DNA of 11,460 nt from a bacterium (GTDB lineage: Bacteria; Patescibacteriota; Microgenomatia; Levybacterales; UBA12049), in the NCBI GenBank assembly GCA_021852095.1, contig JAJZOC010000006.1, forward strand, positions 1 through 11,460. Reading direction: 5' to 3'. The notes beneath the pieces are model-generated. The model saw only the letters and a program-made list of their open reading frames with translations, had not been told where the DNA came from and searched no databases. This document shows positions 6,076 through 11,460 of the stretch, in pieces. Each line of letters begins with the position of its first letter. Position 1 is the first letter of the stretch. Made by a program: the position numbers and the translations under genes.

Positions 6076-6962
6076 CTTTCATTTCTCAATTTCCGGAAGG
6101 TCAGTATACCACAGGCACAGAGCAAAAATAAACCAAATACTATAAAAATCTTAGGAAAAAGATTACTATCTTTAACTAATATTTTATTAGATTTTATTTT
6201 AGTTGGGCTGGGAGTTTGGGACAAAACAGAACTTTGCGTTCCCAATACATCGGCTTGTTGCGAGGCTATATCTTGGTTATCTAAATTATCTCCTGCACCG
6301 GATGGCGAAAGAAATTGATCGCTGGCAATTTCTATAGATGTAGGGGATGTAACGGTTTGCGGATTTGAATTTGTAACTTGGGCATCTGTTATTTTAGGAC
6401 TTGCGGTTGGTTTTGGCGTTGAGGTCGGAGTGGGAATTTTTGTAGAGATTGATGTGGGTGTTGGAGTTTGGGTCGGCGCTTCGGATGGTCCGCTGTTAGA
6501 CGATCCTTTTGTTGCTTGTGCCAAAACTACCCAATTATCCGAAGCGTCCGGGCTTCTGCCGGTGGTAATGTTTTCTTTTTGATCAAGAGAATATAAGTAA
6601 TTATCGATCTGATTGCCGCTGTTATCCGTAAGGGTTATTGATTCCGGCTTGGACTCACTCGCCGTATTATTAAGCCACCCGTCTCCCTGATATTCATAAA
6701 CAGCAAATCCGCCGGCGGCAATGGAATTTAAAGAATCAAGATTCTTTCTTGATCCGCTTTTGTCGCTTAAAACCCAACCTTTTAAATCCACATCCGACCC
6801 GGTTGGATTATATAATTCAACCCATTCACCTTGACCCGATGACGGATTTGCCAAAAATTCATTGATAACTACATTGGATGAAGCAAAAACAAACCCAGGA
6901 GAAAAATTAAACAATACCAAGATAAAAAAAATAAAAATAAATTCTCTAAGAAATATTTTCAT
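6072..6962 (-). CDS. secreted lamin-tail-domain protein with Thr/Pro-rich stalk and C-terminal membrane anchor
   Basis: The start is taken as ATG at 6962; an in-frame TTG one codon upstream is less likely. The 296-residue protein has a signal peptide (residues 1-27, probably ending near VFA), then a lamin-tail domain (about 29-150). This begins with VVINEFLANP, followed by GEWVELYNPTGSDVDLKGW and a later SITLTDNSGNQID strand pair. A stalk of low complexity rich in Thr, Pro and Ser (about 155-260) leads to a hydrophobic helix (about 269-288) and a basic tail, KLRNER. This layout predicts a domain held outside the cell on a stalk. Lamin-tail domains occur in many secreted bacterial proteins and their ligand is usually unknown. 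No LPXTG sorting motif is visible. It lies 29 bases after the FtsEX-linked peptidase gene and overlaps tsaE by four bases. Confidence 0.88.
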   Translation of the reverse strand: MKIFLREFIFIFFILVLFNFSPGFVFASSNVVINEFLANPSSGQGEWVELYNPTGSDVDLKGWVLSDKSGSRKNLDSLNSIAAGGFAVYEYQGDGWLNNTASESKPESITLTDNSGNQIDNYLYSLDQKENITTGRSPDASDNWVVLAQATKGSSNSGPSEAPTQTPTPTSISTKIPTPTSTPKPTASPKITDAQVTNSNPQTVTSPTSIEIASDQFLSPSGAGDNLDNQDIASQQADVLGTQSSVLSQTPSPTKIKSNKILVKDSNLFPKIFIVFGLFLLCACGILTFRKLRNER

Positions 6963-6991
6963 CAAGCCAGGTTAAAAAGATAAACTCTTTA

Positions 6992-8248
6992 TTAGTTAAT
7001 AGAAATAGTATCTGCCTCAAAAATACTTGATGTTGAATAATGATCCGCAAAAGGAATATCATGACCTCCTTCTATAAATGGATCATCCATTATATAATTT
7101 CCGTTAGATCCGCTCTTCAAAACGACAAAGTGAGTCCCGCCATACGCATAGATTCCCACAATCACAGGACCATTTTGTAAAGCACTGTCCAGAGCCGCCC
7201 CGTTCCTCTGAACAGAAATACCCTTCACGTTGATTGTAAATCTAAGCATGGCTGTACCGACAGAGAAATTATCAGAAGAACTTTGAGCTATATCAGAAGG
7301 TAAAATCTCTCTATGTCCCATGTGACTCAAAACCATCGCTATAGAGGTTATAAGACATCCGTATCCTGCCATCGTATAGCCATCTTGACCATTAATCAGC
7401 ATAGAACCCCATTGGGAATCTCGTTGATTATAATAACAACCCCAACTATCACAGCTTGTTTGATTAGATAATATTGATGCTCCTCCCTGTGCGGTTACGA
7501 ATCTGGAAAAACTAGCTAATTGGGCTCTTGCTTGGGCTAACAGAGACTGGTAATTCGCTTCGCTTCCTTGAGTTTGAGTTAGCAAATCTCTTTTGGACTG
7601 TTGTTCCTGAGCAAGCTGTTTGGTATATGATTCAAGCTGTGTTTTAAGAGATTCCACCTGCTTTTTTTTATCTTCAAAAATCTGCTTCTGGTTAGCATAA
7701 TCATCTTTTGCCTGTTGTGTGTCGTAGATAAGTTTTTTGTCGTGGGCTTGGGCAATCTGCAGATAGCTTAAGCGGGAAAGAAAATCCGAGGCGGTACTTG
7801 AAGCGGCAAGTATTTGGATTGGCTGGATTGTGGCGACCTCGTAAGTTGCCACAATTCTGTCTATAAGAACCTTTGTTAAATTATTTAAATACCCGTTAAG
7901 CCCGTTTATCTTTTTAGAAGTAGTATTAATATCGGCTATCAATGCCGTTATTTGTTGTCTGGTTGCCTCTATTCTAAGCCTTGTCAAACTAATCTGACTA
8001 TTCATAACTTGAATCTGGGAAGAAAGAGTATTTTCTTGTCCGTGCAAATCGTTTATCTTATTTGTCAAAAAATTAGGACAATCAGCAACGCTTATATGAT
8101 TATCTGCACAAACTTGAATACTGCTCATCTGGGAAGAGGCGGAAGGAGTAGAGGTCTGATCTGGTGGTGTCTGCGCAAATACAAAACCCCCGGCAGACAA
8201 AAATATAAGGCAAAATATAAAAAATGATAAAATAACTAATTTTTTCAT
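6992..8248 (-). CDS. secreted coiled-coil protein with C-terminal C39-like cysteine peptidase domain (PcsB/EnvC-like FtsEX partner)
   Basis: The protein has 418 residues. A signal peptide ends near residue 25 (VFA/QT). A long coiled-coil region (about 63-247) follows, in two helical arms around the PcsB/EnvC-like segment RIVATYEVATIQPI and ASDFLSRLSYLQ (131-164). The C-terminal domain (about 266-418) has papain-like C39_2 features: NQRDSQWG with Q275 as oxyanion residue, GYGCLITSIAMVLS with nucleophile C298, GTHFVVLKSG with H373 and YIMDDPF with D388/D389. It lies directly after ftsE and ftsX, 31 bases from ftsX. In other bacteria FtsEX activates a coiled-coil wall hydrolase or activator (EnvC, PcsB, RipC-type proteins). 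I infer the same role here, probably peptidoglycan cleavage at division, though a protein substrate cannot be excluded. Four further cysteines lie in two close pairs (C47/C57, C266/C271). Confidence 0.9.
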   Translation of the reverse strand: MKKLVILSFFIFCLIFLSAGGFVFAQTPPDQTSTPSASSQMSSIQVCADNHISVADCPNFLTNKINDLHGQENTLSSQIQVMNSQISLTRLRIEATRQQITALIADINTTSKKINGLNGYLNNLTKVLIDRIVATYEVATIQPIQILAASSTASDFLSRLSYLQIAQAHDKKLIYDTQQAKDDYANQKQIFEDKKKQVESLKTQLESYTKQLAQEQQSKRDLLTQTQGSEANYQSLLAQARAQLASFSRFVTAQGGASILSNQTSCDSWGCYYNQRDSQWGSMLINGQDGYTMAGYGCLITSIAMVLSHMGHREILPSDIAQSSSDNFSVGTAMLRFTINVKGISVQRNGAALDSALQNGPVIVGIYAYGGTHFVVLKSGSNGNYIMDDPFIEGGHDIPFADHYSTSSIFEADTISIN

Positions 8249-8279
8249 AGCAGTTTTTTGTAAGAAAAAATAAATTCAA

Positions 8280-9146
8280 TTATTTCAAATAACGAAGAAC
8301 GGCAATAAAGCTTGCAAAAACTCCCAGCAAAATAGCCAATACAAGCTCTGCGCCAAGAACCTCCAATAGAAATATGTATGAAACAGGCAGAATCGGAATA
8401 CCTTTAAGAAACGACTCTAAAAACGGAGTTTCGTACAAAAGTATTGCCGAAGAAATAATCCAGGCAAAAAAAGCGCCAATAACGCCATAAAGTATGCCTT
8501 CGAATATAAACGGCCATCTTATATACCACCCGCTTGCGCCCAAAAGTCTAACTATTTCAATCTCGTCTTTTTTTTGAGAAATTCTAATACCTATTATGGT
8601 TATCATAATAAAAACTGAAACGATAGACAAAACTACAACAAGGGCTATGCCGATTTTTCTAAGGGAATTTGTCCAAGAAGTAAGGGAAGAAACAACATCC
8701 TTCTGAAAAATTACCTCCTGCACAAACGATGATTGCTTTATCATACTGTAAACACTTGCTAAATCCTCTATTTTATAGGTAGAAATCTCCAGTGAAGCAG
8801 GCAGAATATCAGCGGTGACCAGATCCAAAAGCAAGGGATCGTTTTTATTCTGCTGTCTGTATATTTTAAGAGCTTCATTTTTAGAAACAAAATGCATTTT
8901 CGAAACCTTCCCGCTAGCTCTAAGCTGATCTTCCAGGGCTCTTATATTTTCCTGCTTAGCGGTGTCTTTAAAAAAGGCAGTTACTTGGGGTTTGGACTCA
9001 AAATAAGAAATAACCCTTGATGAACCCAATATTAAAAATGTAAAAAGGGATATCGCAACAAAAGTAACAGTCATTATAAGAATAGCCGCGAAAGCCTGAT
9101 AAGGAGAACGCCTAATATGCCGCAATGTTGTATTAAGAAATCTCAT
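8280..9146 (-). CDS. ftsX: cell division protein FtsX
   Basis: FtsX is the membrane subunit of the FtsEX complex, which uses ATP binding by FtsE to control an extracytoplasmic cell-wall hydrolase at the septum. The 288-residue protein has four predicted transmembrane helices, at about residues 18-41, 165-188, 216-236 and 265-285. Its large extracytoplasmic loop (about 42-164) contains SKPQVTAFFK (51-60) and LPASLEI (115-121), both typical of FtsX. The cytoplasmic stretch KDEIEIVRLLGASGWYIRWPF (193-213) is the usual FtsE coupling region. Its start lies inside the end of ftsE (14-base overlap, 9133-9146), with AAAGG a few bases upstream in the ftsE frame as a plausible ribosome binding site. 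The downstream neighbour is the presumed hydrolase partner. Confidence 0.95.
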   Translation of the reverse strand: MRFLNTTLRHIRRSPYQAFAAILIMTVTFVAISLFTFLILGSSRVISYFESKPQVTAFFKDTAKQENIRALEDQLRASGKVSKMHFVSKNEALKIYRQQNKNDPLLLDLVTADILPASLEISTYKIEDLASVYSMIKQSSFVQEVIFQKDVVSSLTSWTNSLRKIGIALVVVLSIVSVFIMITIIGIRISQKKDEIEIVRLLGASGWYIRWPFIFEGILYGVIGAFFAWIISSAILLYETPFLESFLKGIPILPVSYIFLLEVLGAELVLAILLGVFASFIAVLRYLK

Positions 9147-9816
9147 ACTTGCCTTTCTTTTGATCCTTTATAATCTTTCCTTTTTCTAAAGAAATCACCC
9201 GTTTGGCAAATTTATTAACCATTACGTCATTGTGAGTAGCCATAATAACCGTTGTTCCCTTTTTATTTATATCCATAAGAAGATCTAAAATCTCTTCTCC
9301 TGTTTTAGGATCTAGATTACCCGTTGGTTCATCCGCAAGCAGTATTTCAGGAGAAAGGACTAATGCCCGGGCTATCGCGGCTCGTTGTAATTCCCCTCCT
9401 GAAAGCTGAATAGGAAATTTGTCCCTATGTTCGGATAATCCCAACTCTTGCATAATTTCTTCTGTCCTCTTATGAGCATCCCTATCTTTAAACCCTGATA
9501 CCTCAAGGGGCAAAACTATATTTTCAAATATTGTCCGATCCGATAATAACTTGAGATTTTGAAACACCACTCCGACTTTTCGTCTCAAGTGCGGAATTTT
9601 ATAATTAGGAAGATTACCAAGATCAAAATCTCCAACTATTATACTGCCCTCAGACGGAAAAAATTCTCTTATAAGAAGACGGAAAAGCGTTGTTTTTCCT
9701 GATCCAGTCCGTCCTACAAAAAAAACAAATTCTCCCCGATCGATACTAAGAGTTACCTCGGAAAGCGCAATTCCGCCGTTACCAAATTTTTTTGACACCT
9801 TGTCTAATTTTATCAT
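9133..9816 (-). CDS. ftsE: cell division ATP-binding protein FtsE
   Basis: FtsE is the cytoplasmic ATPase of FtsEX. All ABC nucleotide-binding motifs are intact in this 227-residue protein: Walker A GRTGSGKTT (35-43), Q-loop VFQNLKLL with Q86, signature LSGGELQR (138-145), Walker B ILLADEPTGNLD with D162 and E163, and the switch histidine ATHND with H195. The FQNLKLLSDRT stretch and immediate overlap with ftsX identify it as FtsE instead of another ABC ATPase such as LolD. The length is normal. A 44-base spacer holding a short palindrome separates it from the upstream membrane-protein gene. No clear Shine-Dalgarno precedes its ATG. Confidence 0.96.
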   Translation of the reverse strand: MIKLDKVSKKFGNGGIALSEVTLSIDRGEFVFFVGRTGSGKTTLFRLLIREFFPSEGSIIVGDFDLGNLPNYKIPHLRRKVGVVFQNLKLLSDRTIFENIVLPLEVSGFKDRDAHKRTEEIMQELGLSEHRDKFPIQLSGGELQRAAIARALVLSPEILLADEPTGNLDPKTGEEILDLLMDINKKGTTVIMATHNDVMVNKFAKRVISLEKGKIIKDQKKGKYEIS

Positions 9817-9828
9817 TTAAACATTTAA

Positions 9829-9848
9829 AGATGCAGCAAGCTACATCT
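9829..9848 (-). repeat. 20-base palindrome (hairpin) just upstream of ftsE
   Basis: On the minus strand the transcript would read AGATGTAGC, two bases, GCTGCATCT. This forms an 8-9 bp stem with one G-U pair and a tight loop. It sits in the 44-base spacer between the small membrane protein gene and ftsE, 13 bases before the ftsE start codon. Only a weak T-rich stretch (TTTAAATGTTTAAATG) follows, so it could be a weak terminator or attenuator, a processing site, or chance. Its role is not determined. Confidence 0.45.
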
Positions 9849-9860
9849 GCCACAGTTAGC

Positions 9861-10322
9861 TTAATTTAGAATTTCTACACGACCAACATCCATAAGCCAT
9901 CCCGCGTGTTGTGCTTTTTGAGTTTGTCCCCAAACTTTGATTTTCTTACCTACAAATTGCGACATGTCAACTATAGAAGAGGTAAGATAAACATTTTGGC
10001 TATTTCCGCCTGGCCTGACTAAATGATATTCTCCTTCTCCGTCTATACCTCCATTCTTCAAAACGCCTTCTGCCGTGTCGTTAAATGTTTTTAAGTCGTT
10101 CGAACCAACTATCTTATTATTATTTGTTAGATTTATTCCTTTCATGCTAATACCGCCGGGGACAATGTTATGTTTAGACAAAAAATATCCTGTCCCAATA
10201 CCTAAACCTATAACAATGATTAAAAAAGCAATAAGTCCTAATGAGAGAAGAGGACTATTATTTTTCTGATTAAAGTCGTGAATAAGCGGCTCGTCCTGTT
10301 CTTGCTGTTTGTTATCCATCAT
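9861..10322 (-). CDS. single-pass membrane protein with soluble C-terminal domain, unknown function
   Basis: This 153-residue protein has a polar, acidic N-terminal tail (residues 1-22) and one transmembrane helix (about 25-48) ending in a glycine-rich IGTGYFLS stretch. An external linker follows, then a compact C-terminal domain (about 93-152). The domain contains GEYHLVRPGG, NVYLTSSIVDMSQFVGKKIKVWG and AGWLMDVGRVEIL. The pattern of short strands around VGKKIKVWG suggests a small OB-like beta barrel, which is inference. I recall similar C-terminal segments in CPR proteins but know no function. It has the strongest Shine-Dalgarno in the window. It sits between prfB and ftsE, so it is probably co-expressed with the division genes. 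Start alternatives are two adjacent ATG codons (10322 or 10319). Confidence 0.85.
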   Translation of the reverse strand: MMDNKQQEQDEPLIHDFNQKNNSPLLSLGLIAFLIIVIGLGIGTGYFLSKHNIVPGGISMKGINLTNNNKIVGSNDLKTFNDTAEGVLKNGGIDGEGEYHLVRPGGNSQNVYLTSSIVDMSQFVGKKIKVWGQTQKAQHAGWLMDVGRVEILN

Positions 10323-10325
10323 AAA

Positions 10326-10333
10326 TCACCTCC
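10326..10333 (-). promoter_or_regulatory. strong Shine-Dalgarno sequence
   Basis: Read on the minus strand this is GGAGGTGA, followed by TTT and the ATG at 10322. It is a near-perfect match to the anti-Shine-Dalgarno consensus at good spacing, and it supports the chosen start. It stands out because most other genes here have weak or no visible ribosome binding sites. Confidence 0.85.
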
Positions 10334-10339
10334 ACTCCG

Positions 10340-10426
10340 TTACAACAAAAGAGTTTCAAGGTTGTAAACCTCACCTTTCCAGTAAAGCACAAATTTGATC
10401 TTTTTACAACCCCGAAATAATTGTAA
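10340..10426. promoter_or_regulatory. cluster of TTACAA/TTGTAA inverted repeats in the prfB to membrane-protein spacer
   Basis: The 108-base spacer holds four copies of TTACAA or its complement TTGTAA, at 10340-10345, 10362-10367, 10404-10409 and 10421-10426. They form two facing pairs. TTACAAC (10340-10346) pairs with GTTGTAA (10361-10367) across 14 bases, and TTTACAA (10403-10409) pairs with TTGTAAA (10421-10427) across 11 bases. The left pair ends close to the Shine-Dalgarno on the minus strand. A nested AGGTT-GTA-AACCT palindrome lies at 10359-10371. They may be operator half-sites or mRNA hairpins. No convincing -10/-35 pair was recognised, and no minus-strand T-run marks a terminator after prfB. 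Confidence 0.4.
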
Positions 10427-10430
10427 ATTT

Positions 10431-11435
10431 TTACAGTTTTCGTAATTCTTCATCTACAAACCCGTCTAAATCTCCATCCAACACTGCCTCTGTATTGCTT
10501 GTTTCAAATCCTGTCCGCAGATCTTTTACCATTTTATATGGGTGCAGGACATAAGAACGAATTTGATTGCCCCATCCGGGAGCTTTGTACTCTCCTTTTA
10601 ACCTTTTTTCTTCCTTTTTGTTTTCCTCTTCTTTTAACAGCCAAAGTTGTGCCCGAAGAAGTCTTAGGGCGTATTCTCTGTTTTGCCCTTGATAACGTTC
10701 TGACTGCGCAGTTACGGTAATCCCCGTTGGGATATGTTTTAATCTGACTGCTGTTGAAACCTTATTAACATTTTGTCCGCCATGTCCTCCGGATCTATAA
10801 AAATCCCACTCTAAATCCTCGTCTCTTATTTCTATATTATTGTCTTCTTCAATCCTAGGCATAACCTCAACCAAGGCAAAAGAGGTTTGACGCAAATTAT
10901 CCGCGTTAAAAGGAGACTGCCTAACCAACCTATGAACGCCTGATTCTCCCTTGAGATAGCCGTAGGCATAATCTCCCTCAACCTCAAGAGTTATAGATTT
11001 TATCCCTGCCTCTTCTCCGAATGTTTCCTCTATTATTTCGTACTGCCAATCTTTACGTTCAAAAAATCTGGTGTACATTCGCTTAAGCATAGACGCCCAA
11101 TCCATTGCTTCAACTCCTCCTTGTCCGGAATGGATAGAAAGCATTGCCGAACCTTTGTCGTATGGTCCTGACAAATAAAGCAAAATTTCCAATTTGTCCA
11201 AAAGAGCCTGCGCCGCTCTGAAGTCTTGAACCGAAATTAAACTTTGAAGTTTTTCCGCTTCATTCACTTCTTTTTGAAGAACGGACAATTCTTTCATTTT
11301 TAAAGAGGCATTTTTGTGATCCTTCCAAAAATCGGGGCGCGAACTTGCCGCTTCGATTTCGCGAATTTCTTTTCTCTTCCCTTCAATATCAACTTTTTCC
11401 AAAAGATTCGAAACCCTCTCTTTTAATTCATCCAT
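10431..11435 (-). CDS. prfB: peptide chain release factor 2
   Basis: RF2 ends translation at UAA and UGA codons in the ribosomal A site. The 334-residue protein carries the RF2 stop-recognition tripeptide SPF at 174-176, in RQSPFNADNLRQTSF, and the catalytic GGQ at 219-221, in GGHGGQNVNKVSTAVRL. Preceding segments GQGGVEAMDWASMLKRMY and GDYAYGYLKGESGVHRLVR are typical. The C-terminal GWGNQIRSYVLHPYKMVKDLRTG is also standard. The N-terminus MDELKERVSNLLEKV starts close to where RF2 proteins begin to align. Many prfB genes contain a programmed +1 frameshift with an in-frame UGA near codon 26; none is needed here, because the frame is open throughout. UGA stops elsewhere in the window agree with a working RF2. 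Confidence 0.96.
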   Translation of the reverse strand: MDELKERVSNLLEKVDIEGKRKEIREIEAASSRPDFWKDHKNASLKMKELSVLQKEVNEAEKLQSLISVQDFRAAQALLDKLEILLYLSGPYDKGSAMLSIHSGQGGVEAMDWASMLKRMYTRFFERKDWQYEIIEETFGEEAGIKSITLEVEGDYAYGYLKGESGVHRLVRQSPFNADNLRQTSFALVEVMPRIEEDNNIEIRDEDLEWDFYRSGGHGGQNVNKVSTAVRLKHIPTGITVTAQSERYQGQNREYALRLLRAQLWLLKEEENKKEEKRLKGEYKAPGWGNQIRSYVLHPYKMVKDLRTGFETSNTEAVLDGDLDGFVDEELRKL

Positions 11436-11460
11436 ATCTTCACAATTTTAACACATCGAA

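Noticed and set aside
5081..6318. Plus-strand open frames antisense to tsaC and across the tsaE/lamin-tail boundary
   Set aside because: Both overlap well-supported minus-strand genes and encode unrecognisable sequence.
1572..6962. Recoded UGA, as in Gracilibacteria
   Set aside because: TGA falls at the ends of conserved genes, not within them, and an intact RF2 gene is present.
7952..8227. Plus-strand open frame antisense to the coiled-coil peptidase
   Set aside because: It opposes the signal peptide and coiled coil of a convincing gene and ends in a basic low-complexity stretch.
10075..10720. Plus-strand open frames antisense to the small membrane protein and to prfB
   Set aside because: They overlap supported genes and have no recognisable features.

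Overview
The window reads as a chromosomal segment of a Candidate Phyla Radiation (Patescibacteria) bacterium, most like the Microgenomates side of that group. This is judged from gene style, not from a search. The pointers are a very short TsaB, a short-form RmlA, an AT-rich composition, tightly packed genes with repeated ATGA stop/start overlaps, a membrane-anchored CAP protein and a lamin-tail protein of the kind common in these genomes, and small palindromic repeats in and between genes. TGA is used as a stop by several genes and a complete RF2 gene is present. That argues against the UGA-recoding lineages Gracilibacteria and Absconditabacteria.

All fifteen genes lie on the minus strand, so transcription runs from right to left. 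At the right, prfB (RF2) is followed by a small membrane protein with a soluble C-terminal domain. Next come ftsE, ftsX and a secreted coiled-coil protein ending in a C39-like cysteine peptidase domain. This order, prfB-ftsE-ftsX-coiled-coil hydrolase, matches the FtsEX-PcsB/EnvC arrangement known in other bacteria and suggests a septal wall-cleaving machine with a different catalytic domain. A secreted, membrane-anchored lamin-tail-domain protein follows.

The middle holds three t6A tRNA-modification genes, tsaE, tsaC and tsaB (tsaD is not in the window). This 1.6-kb stretch has three different repeat elements: a short palindrome read in frame inside tsaE, an AT-rich palindromic element between tsaE and tsaC that encodes the end of TsaE, and a GTCATCCTGAACTT-type repeat cluster between tsaC and tsaB that supplies the tsaC stop codon.

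The left third encodes a membrane-anchored CAP-domain protein, a three-helix small membrane protein, and sugar-nucleotide genes in the order rmlA, rmlB, rmlD and ugd (cut by the window edge). Together these make dTDP-linked 6-deoxyhexose, probably dTDP-L-rhamnose, and UDP-glucuronate for surface polysaccharide. No rmlC epimerase gene is present. No stretch longer than 300 bases lacks a gene. No RNA genes, CRISPR arrays, insertion sequences or phage genes were recognised.
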